Numbered from the stretch's first letter, positions 1 through 10,609 are shown. The stretch: 64,000 nt of DNA from Proteles cristata cristata (GCA_017311185.1 JAESUZ010001721.1:186001-250000); one strand, 5' to 3'. Notes: a model not told the origin generated them from the sequence alone. A program made the numbers and translations.

Positions 1-154
1 GTTATAAGCAAGGGAATGTGATACAAATATATATTTTATATAAACCTTACCTTCAAGAAACTTAGTTTATTGGATGAAACCATCTGTGTTCCTAAGTAAA
101 TCAGATATGAGCTGCTATATTTTGTATGTAACAGTTCAATTCTTTATGTTACAG

Positions 155-238
155 GTGCTAGAATACCTGAGAAAATTGCTTACCAAAGATAAAAAGATAA
201 ACTTGGCTGAAATCATTGAAGAGTCCCAGCTCTGGTGA
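155..238 (+). CDS. Possible terminal coding exon (speculative)
   Basis: A splice-acceptor-like sequence (a modest pyrimidine-rich run ending TTACAG at 149-154) is followed by an open frame of 27 codons closed by TGA at 236-238. A consensus AATAAA lies about 280 bases downstream at 515-520, so the arrangement resembles a last coding exon plus a short 3' UTR. The conceptual peptide is rich in lysine, glutamate and leucine, and I do not recognise it. The rest of the gene would have to lie upstream of the window. An open frame this short next to an AG is common by chance, and part of it may overlap an old repeat, so this is only a candidate. Confidence 0.12.
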   Translation: MLEYLRKLLTKDKKINLAEIIEESQLW

Positions 239-985
239 TTTTAGTTCAAACCTATCAGTAGACATGCTATTGCTTCATTACTCAGCTCTGGTTTCTGCAC
301 TGTTTGACCATCTCAGAGATTCTGGAATGGCAAGGCAACCAGAAACCACAGCCCCATACTTCTCTCTCAATAGATTGAGCAAAATTCATACTGAGTCTCA
401 TTGACTGAGTGACGATTCTGATTCTGACTGAGTGATGTGGTCAGTCATGAACCAATCACTATTAAAAAAAAGTTACATTTGGTTAAGCCAACTTCACATA
501 CCTCTGGAGTCAGGAATAAAATCAAATCCAGTGGAAGTAAGTGAAATGAAGAGGGGAAACAGTGAATTCATAGAAGAAAATTGGATTTTTTATTACTGAA
601 AAAAAAGGCTGGTAGATATGTGTCAACAAGAGGTTGGATATCTGGTATATGATGTAATTGCCATAAAGAAACACAAATCTATGCACGTTCAAAGGTAGAA
701 GAAGGTAGTTTTGAGCAAAGTCATCAAGGAAATGGTATTTGAGTTTTAGCCAAGAGGAGCTTTGAAATATAGTGACATGGGAAAGTACCTTCACAGAAAA
801 CTGAAGAGACTGGGCAAAGATAATGATAAAGTGAGGTATCTTTAGGAAACATTACACTGTGGTTAGCGAATTTGAGGGGAAAATTGCACAGACTAAGAAA
901 AGTAGTTTGGTATCATATTACAGAGCACTTTGGCAGTCTTGATAATTTAAAGTTCTTTCAGTGGGCAGCGTGTAACCATTGGTGT

Positions 986-1026
986 TTTTTTTTTTTTCTT
1001 TTTTCTTCTTCTTTTTTTTTTTTTTT
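986..1026. repeat. T-rich low-complexity tract
   Basis: A run of T interrupted only by a few C residues. No SINE or LINE body adjoins it clearly, so it is recorded as simple sequence. Confidence 0.7.
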
Positions 1027-1425
1027 AGCAGAGACATGATGTCATCACACCAATTACAGGAGTAAAATCTGGTAACAATACTTCCTGGAATAAATAGAAT
1101 TAGAGAAAAGCAGAGGAAAACCATTGAGAAAGCTGTTGCTATAGTCATAACATGACATAATGAGACTGAGACTGATATAGTGAATTTAGAATGTCAAAAG
1201 AAACGATGAATTGTTTAGTCATTGGAGATGATACTCTCAGCAGGATTGGATTTCAGTGGCAGGGGAAAGGGGGGAATTAAAGATGATTTAGTGGTTGCGT
1301 ATCGGAATAGTATCTGTTGAATGCTTTTAACAGAACAATGGCGCATATAATGAATAGTATATTTAGCAGAAAGACAGTGCATTTTATTTGTTTTGAAATT
1401 TATGTTTTAAGTTTTTTAAGGGACT

Positions 1426-1640
1426 GGAGTGCCTGGCTGGCTCAGTCGGTTGAGTGTCTGACTTCCGCCCAGGTCATGATCTCGTGGCTGACGATTTCAA
1501 GCTCTGCATCAGGCTCTGTGCCTACAGCTCAGAACCTGGAGCCTGCTCCAGAATCTATGTCTCCCTCTTTCTCTGCCTTTTCCCCGCTCATGCTCTGTCT
1601 CTCTCTGTCTCAAAAATAAACGTGAACATTAAAAAAAATT
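1426..1640 (+). mobile_element. CAN-SINE (older subfamily)
   Basis: A tRNA-Lys-derived carnivore SINE. The diverged tRNA-like head starts near 1430, followed by the AGGTCATGATCTC core, a CT-rich zone and an A-rich tail ending AACATTAAAAAAA. The head and B-box region carry many changes from the younger copies, so this is an old insertion. Another SINE begins about nine bases after its tail. Confidence 0.9.
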
Positions 1641-1648
1641 AAGTTTTA

Positions 1649-1877
1649 GGGGCGCCTGGGTGGCTTAGTCGGTTAAGAGTCCGACTTTCGCTTAGGTCAT
1701 GATCTCGCGGTTCGTGGGTTCGAGCCCCGCGTCGGGCTCTGTGCTGACTGCCGGCTCGGAGCCTGGAGCCTGTTTCAGAGTCTGTGACTCCTTCTCTCTC
1801 TGACTCTCTCCTGCTCTCTCTCTCTCTCTCTCTCCCCTAGAAATAAATAAAACATTAAAAAAATTAAAGAAAAAAAT
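1649..1877 (+). mobile_element. CAN-SINE (young subfamily)
   Basis: The head starts GGGGCGCCTGGGTGGCTTAG, with an A-box-like segment at about 1661-1672 and an intact B box, GGTTCGAGCCC, at 1717-1727. It carries the young diagnostic segment GCTGACTGCC and the tail form CCTAGAAATAAA. A CT microsatellite at about 1812-1834 precedes the A-rich tail. It appears to have inserted into or beside the A-rich tail of the older SINE just upstream, so its TSD is ambiguous. Confidence 0.93.
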
Positions 1878-1922
1878 TTACCAGGGACAGAATAACAAGA
1901 CTATGATAATACATATGACATA

Positions 1923-2366
1923 TGTATTAGTTTCCTATTGTCATTTCAATGAATCACCACAAATTTAGTGACTTAAAATAATACATATGTGTTACTTACA
2001 GTTCTCGAGGTCAGAAATCTAGAATGGGTTTCACTAGAAGAAAATCAAGATGTTGGAAGGGTTATGTTTCTTCTGAAAGCTCTAGGGAAGAATCTGTTTA
2101 CTCGCCTTCTCCAATATTTAGAGGCGATTTCTTAGCAATTCCTTAGCTCATGGCCTCTTTCTTTCTTTTCAGATATGGCAGTAAACATCTTCAAACTGTC
2201 AGACTGACTCTTTTGTTCATTTCTAAGAACTCTTGATTGCATTAGGTAGAACAGGATAATTTGTGATAAGCTTCCCATTTCAAGATCCTTAATTTAATTA
2301 TCTGCTAAGTCCCTTCTGTCATGTAAATAAACACATTCATAAATTCCAGGGACTAGGATGTAGACA
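1923..2366 (-). mobile_element. MaLR (MLT1-type) LTR, antisense
   Basis: The segment opens with TATTAGTTTCCTATTG, then a motif like ACCACAAATTTAGTGACTTAAAA, and later a GGGACTAGGATGTAGACA block. These follow, in order, the reverse complement of the 3'-to-5' landmarks of MLT1-type MaLR LTRs. It is non-autonomous and carries no internal region. Divergence is high, consistent with an ancient eutherian insertion. The subfamily cannot be assigned by eye and the far boundary is approximate. Confidence 0.55.
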
Positions 2367-2831
2367 AAAGAGGTCCTCATGTAACCTGGGGACTATACCA
2401 GCACCCCCGGTCCACCTGTGTGACCTAAGTGACTACAGGACAGTATAATCTGGCCACCTGCAGTAACTACACTTCATAACAGCCGAATGGTTCACTTCAG
2501 AGGCATATGCACCCACTGGAATTAGGCCTGAGTCAGTTTTATATCCTGAAATCCCTGTTCACCTTTCTAGGCAGATGAGCCCATTTCCCCTACTTTTGTC
2601 CCTCATGTGGATAGATGACTATAGCATACTTTTTACACCTTGGTTTGAACCAGGTGGCAAAAGAAACCCCAAAAACAAAAAGCCAAGTGAATATTGTTGG
2701 TTTATTTGCTTGTTTGGAGAAACCAGTTCAACTTCTGGCAGAATTTTGGTACAGTGGTGGTACCTGGCTCAGGGCAGGGCAGGGAGTGGCCACCTCCCCA
2801 CCATGCTACCTTGGTCTCTGCAAATGGGAGC

Positions 2832-2873
<42 letters not shown>

Positions 2874-3599
2874 CCAACAAAAGCTTAAGGCTGAGGTTAC
2901 TCTATGCCCCAGATGCAACAACCTGGAAAATCATGTTAATCAAGGAAATAAAAAACCCTCTAAACTCTGTGAAACTTCACCTTAAAAAAGTAAGTAAAAA
3001 TAAGATGCCAAGCTATAGCTCTCAGGATGATGAACCCCTGTCTACTTTGAGATGTGGTTGCTGCAGGTGGATCCCCTGATCAACCCTGGACCTGGTTATC
3101 ACTTGAGGTCATGAGAGGAGATGACGTCTAGCCTAGTCTTATGATCCTTGTTCGGTGCAGGTCCCAGTGATATCCCAAGAGGGTGGCAAGGGGATCCCCT
3201 TGGAGGCTGAAGCACTCAGTGAGGAGGAAAGGATCAGAGTCTGCTTTTTGATTGGGGTGGAACCAGAAAACATTTGCATTGCGTGAAATGGGGAGTGGGC
3301 AGGCATTATTTTGCCCACAACAGTATATAATATGGCAAACACCCAGAGAAAAAAAACACATTGGTCCAACATTTCAATGTCTTGGTGAATATGATGTCCT
3401 TTTGCTCAGAGTTTAGAACAATGTCAACATTGGGTGGGCAATGCCTAAAACAAGTCCATGTTGAGCTGTTAGGTACTTTCTCTTTCAAGTTGCTACAATT
3501 ATTGCAACATTTGGAAACCATATACTTGGCTTTTTATACTTTAGGCCACTGTGGTAAACTGGAAAGAGATGATAACCATATTTGAAGAGTCTCATAAAT
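2367..3599. other. Unassigned stretch between two MaLR LTRs
   Basis: Moderately GC-balanced sequence containing an (AAC)n microsatellite. Parts may be decayed LTR sequence, but I could not assign them. Open frames crossing the microsatellite give polyasparagine, polythreonine or polyglutamine runs and do not look like genes. Confidence 0.4.
2832..2873. repeat. (AAC)n microsatellite
   Basis: About fourteen uninterrupted CAA/AAC trinucleotide units, ending in an imperfect CCAACAAAA. A run this pure is probably length-polymorphic. Confidence 0.95.
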
Positions 3600-4019
3600 A
3601 AAAGTGGTGTTTATTGTTCTGTCTGTTACATCTAGGCTTGGACATGTGACTTGTATTAACCAGTGGCCATTAGCAAACATGACACAAGTTGAGGTTTGCA
3701 AAGAGCATGCACATTAAGACTTGCTCCTTGCTTCTTTTTTCCATCAACATCTCAACAAGCTGGGCTAAACTTCTGGAGGATGAGAGAGCACATGGAAAGA
3801 GGCTTCAGCCACCCATGTATCCTAGCCATCCTTGCCATGCTAGCTAAGGGCTCATAAGGGCGCATGTGAATGCGGTCCTCATAAACCATCCAGTCCCCAC
3901 AAAGTGGTCCAGGCCATAAGAACAAAAAACGCACATGAACATGAAAATATTATATGCTATTGTTTTAAGCCACTAAGTTTGGGGCTGATTTGCTATGCTG
4001 CAAAAAATAACTAATACAG
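3600..4019 (+). mobile_element. MaLR (MLT1-type) LTR, sense
   Basis: The segment carries a GGACATGTGACTTG block, a GGGCTAAACTTCTGGAGGAT block and the typical MLT1 3' end, TGTTTTAAGCCACTAAGTTT, followed by a degenerate AACTAATACAG terminus. Order and orientation fit a sense MLT1-like LTR. It is very diverged and the 5' edge is uncertain. It is opposite in orientation to the MaLR LTR near 2 kb, so the two are not the ends of one provirus. Confidence 0.5.
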
Positions 4020-4104
4020 AAATTATTGTGGTGTGTTCATCTAGTTTTTGAAGGCAGCTGCCTGTGATAGAAAGCAACAACACTCTAGAATGTCATTGCA
4101 CTTT

Positions 4105-4307
4105 AAAAAATATATTTATTTATTTTGAGAGAGAGAGCAAGCAAGGTAGGGGCGCAGAGATAGAGGGAGAAAGAGAGAAAGTCCCGAGCAGGCTCTGTGC
4201 TGTTAGTGCAGAGACTGAGGCGAGGCCGGACCTCAGAAACCATGAGATCATGACCTGAGCTGAAATCAAGAGTCAGATGCTTAACCGACAGAGCCACCTA
4301 GACACCC
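4105..4307 (-). mobile_element. CAN-SINE with perfect 15-bp TSD
   Basis: Read on the minus strand, the tRNA-like head ends near 4307 and the A/T-rich tail lies at 4105-4125. It is flanked by identical 15-bp copies of ATGTCATTGCACTTT at 4090-4104 and 4308-4322. The exact duplication fixes both boundaries and shows LINE-driven insertion. The body has several substitutions and belongs to the older subfamily. Confidence 0.95.
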
Positions 4308-4322
4308 ATGTCATTGCACTTT

Positions 4323-4753
4323 TATCAAATGACATGAATCCACAAATAATCTTTGTCCTTATTTTGATAATAAAATGATTTGGTATTGGATCATTTCTGA
4401 AAAGTCATATTCAGTATTCGAATTTTACTAATTAAAAGTCACAATCCTCTTAAGCACTTTATGTAGTCTGTTCCAACGTTTTCAATCAAAGCTATCTCTG
4501 AGTACCTCCTATGGCTATCTGTCAAATTCTGCCTACCACATTTCACCATAGCCTTCTTGAAGAGCATACTTCCTCATGTCAATTAGGAGAGCGTGACAGA
4601 TTTGCAGTCTAAAATCATGGTCCTACTTTTGCCATTTTTGTATGATTTAAAAATAATGTCAAGTTCATGCCAGAGTAATGCATTAGAGGGAAGAAATAAG
4701 AAAGATGTCATCTTTCGTCTCCTAAAACTCAAGTCAAAAGAGAAGTCTTTCCC
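4323..4753. other. Unassigned AT-rich sequence
   Basis: No gene or recognisable repeat is seen between the SINE and the solo LTR. Confidence 0.5.
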
Positions 4754-5631
4754 TGTCGGAGGCCGCGCCGGCTCCAACAGGTCCAGGGGTCCCTGAAGGA
4801 TGGACGGTGTCGGCGAAAGAGAATGAGAGAGCCCCGAGATCCTTTCTGATCACCAGGCAGGCATCTCTGTCCTGTCGGTTATGGTGTCTTTATTTTAAGG
4901 TTCAGCAACAAGATGAAGTCATAGAAAGGAATTTCTTACAATGGGAGGCCTTTTGTGATATCAATTAACAGAATGTTCATAGAGAAAAACAGCATAACAT
5001 ATAAGTTAAATTGTATATAGATAAGCTAGGAGTTATTCTGTCTGGCCCTCAAGAAGATAAATGTTTCTGAATTGGTTTATTTGTGGAAACTAACATGGGG
5101 GCCCTAAATGTGTCCAACTTTGCACCTGGGTTTATGTTTTAGCTACTCTTATCTATCCTCATCCCAGTTGCCAGTGTAAGGGAGGGTGTTTGTGGAATGT
5201 AGGCCTTGAGGAAGGGACTGCTATGCTTCACCAATTAGCAAAGATATATGTAGTAACCTATGTTCTGCCCTGAAATAGGCTGTTTGTCTCAGGGCCAGGC
5301 TCAGTTGTAACTCTTGTGTTTTTAACCCCTTAAGTCTTGGATCTGCAAGGCCCATAGGAAGAGCCTTTTGACAATTGCCCATAGAGCTTTCATCTAAAGT
5401 CTCTTTTGTAAAGGCAGGAATATGCTTTTCCTTATGAGGTATCTGTATTCAGAATATGGGTCTGATATGGAATATTGTGAGGCCTGGTCAATACCAGCAG
5501 GCTCATTTCCAGCATGAGCCAGTAGTAGCAGAAGGAGATACAAGTCTTCATTTCTCATGGCAGAAGCTGTGCAAACATTGCCATTTCCTTGCTGTGACTG
5601 CCATCCAGAGAGGCCGGTGCAGCTCCCGGCA
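4754..5631 (-). mobile_element. Solo endogenous retroviral LTR with 6-bp TSD
   Basis: An 878-bp segment begins TGTCGG and ends CCGGCA on the + strand, giving the canonical TG...CA ends and a short imperfect inverted terminal repeat. It is flanked on both sides by the hexamer TTTCCC (4748-4753 and 5632-5637). On the minus strand an AATAAA polyadenylation signal lies at 4889-4894, followed by a GC-rich CT-containing segment that resembles R/U5 and ends in CCGACA. No gag, pol or env sequence and no second LTR adjoins it, so it is best read as a solo LTR left by LTR-LTR recombination. The 6-bp duplication favours a class II (betaretrovirus-like) element, but 4- to 6-bp duplications also occur in class I. 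Family assignment needs a library search. Confidence 0.75.
4889..4894 (-). promoter_or_regulatory. Polyadenylation signal in the solo LTR
   Basis: TTTATT on the + strand reads AATAAA on the minus strand. It sits about 135 bases before the LTR end, where the R region of a retroviral LTR is expected. It could act as a cryptic polyA site for minus-strand transcripts. Confidence 0.55.
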
Positions 5632-5637
5632 TTTCCC

Positions 5638-7239
5638 AAACAAAAAGCACATGGCAGCTAGTTTTGGGTATTTCTCTCCATCTGATCAACACAAAGCATT
5701 AAGTATGCTCCAGATTGGTGCTATTTCCAATTGGTGTTTATCATTAAAAGGGAGATAATTTTAGAGATATTTAACTATTACATTTTTTGTTTGCTGTAAG
5801 TTTTATCATCCTGCAGCTCCTTCCCTGTCTAATCAGAGATGTTCTCAACTTAGAAGGAGGGCAGAGTCATCTTCGAACAATGGGGTTGCTTGGGAAGTGG
5901 CTTCTTACAGACACAGCAAATATAGCTGGAACAAAGGTCTGAACATTTTACATATCTTTATTATTTATTTTTCCTTCCACTGTATGTATCTCAACTCTAA
6001 ATTTTAGGAGAGGTAATACAATATCTCTTCATTCCTAAGACAGTAAGTTCAGGGTTACTGATCCATTCATATGTAAGTGGGAAAAATGTGGATAATTTAC
6101 CAAGAATCATAATCTTACATGTATGGCATCCAAGTTAATTCTGAAGAGAATGTTTTGGATTCTCATTGAGAAGGCACATTGCTATAATATTAATAGTGAT
6201 GGAGAGTGATACAGATAAAGTCTTTTCCATGTTAATTGAAATTCTTCAGTAAAATAGAATTCATGTTCTTTTTATGAAATGAAAGAATAATATACCAAAC
6301 TTAGAATAAATGATAACTCAGAATGAGCTTCCACTTTATTTTTTAATGCACAAAGTGGAAAGAAAGCAATGTAACTAAAATTTCATAAATAAAAACTTCT
6401 GAAATATAAAACTTCAATAATTTTTCCTATTTAAATAATCAGACTAGAAATCAATCTCCTTTAAATTTATAAATAAATTAAATGTCCTTTCCAAAGTGAT
6501 TCTCCATAAATTAGAATTTTTTTAAAGTTATTCTTACGGGAATAATCTCAGGGCTGTCAATTTCCAGTTTGGGGAAAGTAATTGTTGAGTACTGTTCCCA
6601 GGGCAATGGATACTATCATAGTTTTTAATAACTATTTTTATGAGCATTTTGAATTTTATCTTTTTTTCATTAAAACATTTTGCCTCTAGCTCTTCCTGCT
6701 TCTCTACCTCTGTACATGCTTATTTTATATAAACTTTCATAAATGTGGTTGATTATGGTCATAACTTTGTAACAATAGCATTGTACTAACTTATTTTTAT
6801 GAGAATTTTATTGAAAGGACTAAAATAACATATATCATATTAATTAATCATATGTCATTTCAGTGAGGCTAGACATATATTGTCTGTTTTCCTGATAATA
6901 TATCTAAATCCTTAAATAATTAGAGTAAAAAGAATATCCCTAGGTGTTAGGATACTTCAATGTATTATATAGTGTGTGTTTGTATTTAATATTAACTCTC
7001 AAATGCATATATGGATATGCATATATGGACATTTACACACCTATGTATACATATTTACTTCCAAAAATATTTTAAGTCGCTTTAACAGTCATATCATAGC
7101 ATGATAGATATACTGCCATGTAAAATACAAAGAATACACTATAAAAGAGTGTTGCTGTGACAAGTAGTATTATCTAACATTATACCAACCTCTTCCCTCA
7201 TATTTTTTTCTGCTACCTTTGTCATTTATTCCTTATATT
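5638..7239. other. Unassigned AT-rich sequence
   Basis: AT-rich intergenic sequence. I see no gene and no repeat I can name. Short imperfect alternating tracts occur around 7000-7030. Confidence 0.5.
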
Positions 7240-7548
7240 TCTTCTAGAGTAAGATTTCAATGTACAGATATGACCATTTTACTTCCTTACTCATATCACT
7301 TCAGTGGAGGTTTTACTTTCTGCTGACTTCTAGAAATGTTAAACATTCTTAGGGAGACATTCTGTGCTCCAACAAAATGGCCCCGACCTGTTCCTCTAGT
7401 CTCATCCCCCACCATTCCATACACCAACACTACACTCTAGACATACACGACTACTGAGTATTACCACAATTCACTCTATGTTGTGCGACTATATCATTGT
7501 TTTTATTTTCCTGTATACTATCATCTCACCATTAAATTCCTTTCTTTT

Positions 7549-7626
7549 TCTACTTCTTTTTTCTTTCTTTCTTCCCTTCCTTCCTTCCTTCCTTCCTTCC
7601 TTCCTTCCTTCCTTCCTTCCTTCCTT
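7549..7626. repeat. (TTCC)n microsatellite on a SINE tail
   Basis: About fourteen TTCC units at 7571-7626, preceded by a CTTT-type run. It lies where the minus-strand SINE should have its A-rich tail, so it probably grew from that tail. The tract is a pure polypyrimidine/polypurine run with mirror symmetry. Confidence 0.92.
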
Positions 7627-7789
7627 TGGTTGTTGAGAGAGAGTACACACAAGGGAGACAGGGACAGACAGAGAGGGAGGCTCTATGCTGTGAACTGGGA
7701 GCCCGACATGGGCCTCAAACCCGTGAACCATGAGATCATGATCTGAGCTAAAATCAAGAACTTTAACCCCACTGATCCATCCAGGCACC
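7627..7789 (-). mobile_element. CAN-SINE (older subfamily)
   Basis: The minus-strand copy shows the GAACCATGAGATCATGATCTG core and a degenerate head ending in CCAGGCACC at 7781-7789. The tail has turned into the adjoining (TTCC)n tract. A weak flanking match, CCTTTCTT, may be the TSD remnant. Confidence 0.9.
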
Positions 7790-8102
7790 AAAACACCTAC
7801 CTTTCTTATTCACTTTGTGAATCTTGCAAAATGCAGAGTAAGCAATTTGTCCTCTTTGAAGCCGTTTCTGATGTATGCATGCAAAACTAATCACTTCTTA
7901 TTTTTTGCTACTGATGTGCCAATTATTCAATTAATAAGATATAATGAGGAGTTTTAAGGAACAGACTTTTAATTAGATCATTACCCTCTCTGAATGGATC
8001 ATGAGTACCATGACAGTGGAGACTTACTTATTTTTTAATTTAAAGTACCTAATAGAGTCACTGGAAAATAGAAAACCCTCACTAAATATTGATTAAAATA
8101 AT

Positions 8103-8130
8103 TGTGTGTGTGTGTATATATATATATACA
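8103..8130. repeat. (GT)n(TA)n microsatellite
   Basis: A short GT run passes directly into a TA run, just before the tandem SINE pair. Confidence 0.85.
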
Positions 8131-8150
8131 AGTACAAAGTACATGTATTC

Positions 8151-8376
8151 CTTTTTATTTTTTTATTTTTAAAAATTTTTTAAATTTTATTTATTTATTT
8201 TGAAAGAGAGAAAGAGATCATGAGCAGAGGAGAGGCAGAGAGAGAGAAACCCAAGCAGGCTCTGCCCTGTCATCATGGAGCCTAGTGAGGGGCTTGAACT
8301 CATGAGCTTCAAGACCATGACCTGAGCTGAAAACGAGAGTCAGACACTTAACCAACTGAGCCACCCAAGCACCCCC
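8151..8376 (-). mobile_element. CAN-SINE, first of a tandem pair
   Basis: The minus-strand copy has a T-rich tail at 8151-8200 and a head ending GCCACCCAAGCACCCCC at 8376. A TSD-like sequence precedes it at 8136-8150 (AAAGTACATGTATTC), and a related ACATATATTC follows it at 8377-8386. The body is diverged. Confidence 0.92.
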
Positions 8377-8386
8377 ACATATATTC

Positions 8387-8470
8387 TGCTTTAAAAGGTT
8401 ATTACTTATTTTTGAGAGAGAAGGAAAGAGAAAGAAAGAAAGAGAGAATGAACAGAGGAGGTGCAGAGAA

Positions 8471-8520
<50 letters not shown>

Positions 8521-8638
8521 ATCCCAAGCAGGCTCTTCGCTGTCAGCACAGAGCCTGACCCAGGATTCAACCCCACAAACCAAAGGATCTTGACCTGAGC
8601 TGATGTCAGATGCTTGACTGAGCCATCCAAGCATCCCT
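8387..8638 (-). mobile_element. CAN-SINE, second of a tandem pair, with GA expansion
   Basis: The minus-strand copy has a short T-rich tail, an expanded GA tract (about 8475-8515), the TTGACCTGAGCTG core and a head ending near 8638. AAAGTACATATATTC follows at 8639-8653, echoing the sequences at 8136-8150 and 8377-8386. Part of the head is deleted: the segment before GACTGAGCCA is short. Confidence 0.9.
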
Positions 8639-8653
8639 AAAGTACATATATTC

Positions 8654-10609
8654 TTATACAAACATGTGATGCACACACACATATGTGTATAATAAAATAT
8701 ATTCCTAAAGTGTTAAACTGAGGGAATTTATTATAAAACTAACTTTATTTTCCTTGATACTCAAGCATAGAAGGGATATTGACTCTTTTGTCTAGAAGAA
8801 GGAGGCATGCTAATTTTTTAATTTCTAATTAAAAAGTAAACAGGGAAAAGTTTACTACTTTCTAAGAGGACTAGCACATAGTCTACAGATTTCCTGCAAA
8901 AAGACACAGGTATGAATTAGAGCATCTAAATTGCTTCATATTTTATTATTTTATAATTCTAATAAAGTGCCTTACATTCCATATATGAAAACTTATTGTA
9001 GCTTTTGATGAGTGTTATATTGAGCCAAACACAAAGGATAGATATCAGGAATAGATTTTGTAATTTTATATTCTTGAAAAAGAACCCTTTATATATCATG
9101 GCTTACTTTATTGATTCCAGCCAAGAGAATTCGTAAATTTTTTCTTATCAAATTAATCAGTTTTTAGTTAAATCCTAGTAACATTTGAATATTGATCAAA
9201 ATGAATTTCACTCATCATTTTTATTATAATGCTCAGTATTCAACAATTCTCTTTCAGAAATTTCATGAGTTTCAAAATTTTAAAAATGGCTCACAAGTAA
9301 AGATTAAAATACAGTAAGCAACAAATATCCTGCCGTATTTGGAGAAAGGAATGTTTTTCTTTTGCCAGTATAGAAATAAAGTTCCTTCTCATCTATTTTT
9401 TTCTCCAAATATTCTTTATCCTAAATACACAGAAAAGAAGAAACGGTCCATTGTTTTCAATTCCTTCAAGAAACATCAAATATTTTTAATTTTGGCTTTA
9501 AATAATTTTATACCATCAATTAAAATACATAATTTTTGTTCCTTGATCTGATACTCAAGAAACTGAAAGTATTCAACTTTATTGTATTATATTTTAATTT
9601 ATTTAATCGGAACAGAGGAAATAAAGCCTGTTTTAATCACACTTCAGTAGCCTAGTTGACTCAAGTGAACATTTGAAAAGTTATAAAGAGTATTTCTAAA
9701 ATATAAAAAACAAAAGATAATTCCATCCACAGAGATCTCAGTTGTTTTTCACTTGTAAGTACTTTGTCCATAAAAGAAATGAAATAGGCAATGGCTGGTC
9801 CTTTTCTCTTCTGCTTCAGAAAAATCCTAGAGAACAATTGATTTGTTTGATAGATGTGTTCTGTTGTGGTGTGAATTTTAAGTCACTAGGTATTATTTTT
9901 TTAAGTCACTGGGTATTTAAAACCCAGTGGAATTTTGTTTACCTCACATGCTGCTTTCATCCCATTCCCTCTATTTATTTTGCAGTTGTTAATCTTGAAT
10001 ATACAAGAAATTCAGTAGAACATTAATTATCAGTATACTATTTTGGATAGAATGATCATATAGAGATTACTCAAACCTGAGTTGGCCCAAACCTAATTTA
10101 TTAGAATGGCTTTGCCCAATACATTCCAAAAAAAAAAATGTCATTCCCATCTATGCCAACTTTGGGACAGTCACCTAAACCAGATTGAACCAGAAACCTA
10201 AATATTATTTGTAGCTTCTCCATGCTTCACCTCTGACAGCAAATAACCCTCCTAACAATTCTCATAGCAGTCTCTACCTCTCATTTCATTTATGCTGGCA
10301 CAAGGTAGATCGCATACATACATGTACATTGGATATTAAGAAAGACCAAGCACAGCGAACAATGCTGAAGGGTGAGGTGATATCTCCACTCGCTTAAAAG
10401 AGGTGGATCCCCCAAATTCAGGGCTGCACTTCTGTAACTCATGGACATGCTTATAGGTCCTCTGTAACTGTCCCATGGGGTTGAGGGGCAAGGAGAAGGG
10501 ATGCAAACATGCTGATGCTGTTGCTGCTTGCTGGCGTAGGGTTAATGATGTCCTTTGTATCTGTTCCAGGAGTCGTGTCTTCTACTAAGATCTATGAATC
10601 CGTAACGCT
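8654..10609. other. Unassigned AT-rich sequence
   Basis: No gene is seen. A small perfect inverted repeat (CACTGGGT, arms 9907-9914 and 9922-9929) lies within it. The stretch at about 10080-10600 is more GC-balanced and may be a decayed LTR, but I could not assign it. Confidence 0.45.

Larger units (their letters stand above)
1..1425. other. Mostly unassigned unique sequence
   Basis: AT-rich sequence with no confident gene. It contains a weak terminal-exon candidate (155-238, listed separately) and a T-rich tract at 986-1026. A stretch around 230-600 has the texture of a decayed ancient interspersed repeat, but I could not assign it to a family. Several short open frames here look like chance. 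Confidence 0.5.
7240..8100 (+). mobile_element. L2 3' end, interrupted by a SINE
   Basis: The pyrimidine-rich, proline/leucine-codon texture, phrases such as TTTACTTCCTTACTC, and a final AT-rich segment near 7980-8095 follow the order of the LINE-2 3' region. The (TTCC)n/SINE block at 7549-7789 splits it. Divergence is very high, as expected for L2, and the boundaries are approximate. Confidence 0.45.

Noticed and set aside
1649..1730. tRNA-like sequence with A and B boxes, and similar heads in other SINEs
   Set aside because: It is the tRNA-derived head of a CAN-SINE, continuous with a SINE body and A-rich tail, not a free tRNA gene.
2575..3079. Open frames of 136 and 154 codons with polyasparagine or polythreonine runs
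   Set aside because: They exist only because the (AAC)n microsatellite is stop-free. No splice context, protein similarity or start context supports them.
4754..5631. Possible provirus at the LTR
   Set aside because: No gag, pol or env similarity and no second LTR within reach. The matching TTTCCC on both sides closes it as a solo LTR.
7561..8520. Repeat cluster resembling a CRISPR-like array
   Set aside because: The repeats are simple tetranucleotides and GA runs attached to SINEs, with no spaced conserved units, in a vertebrate genome.
8218..8682. 154-codon minus-strand open frame rich in serine and leucine
   Set aside because: It reads through two SINEs and a GA microsatellite. The serine-leucine repeat is the CT tract.
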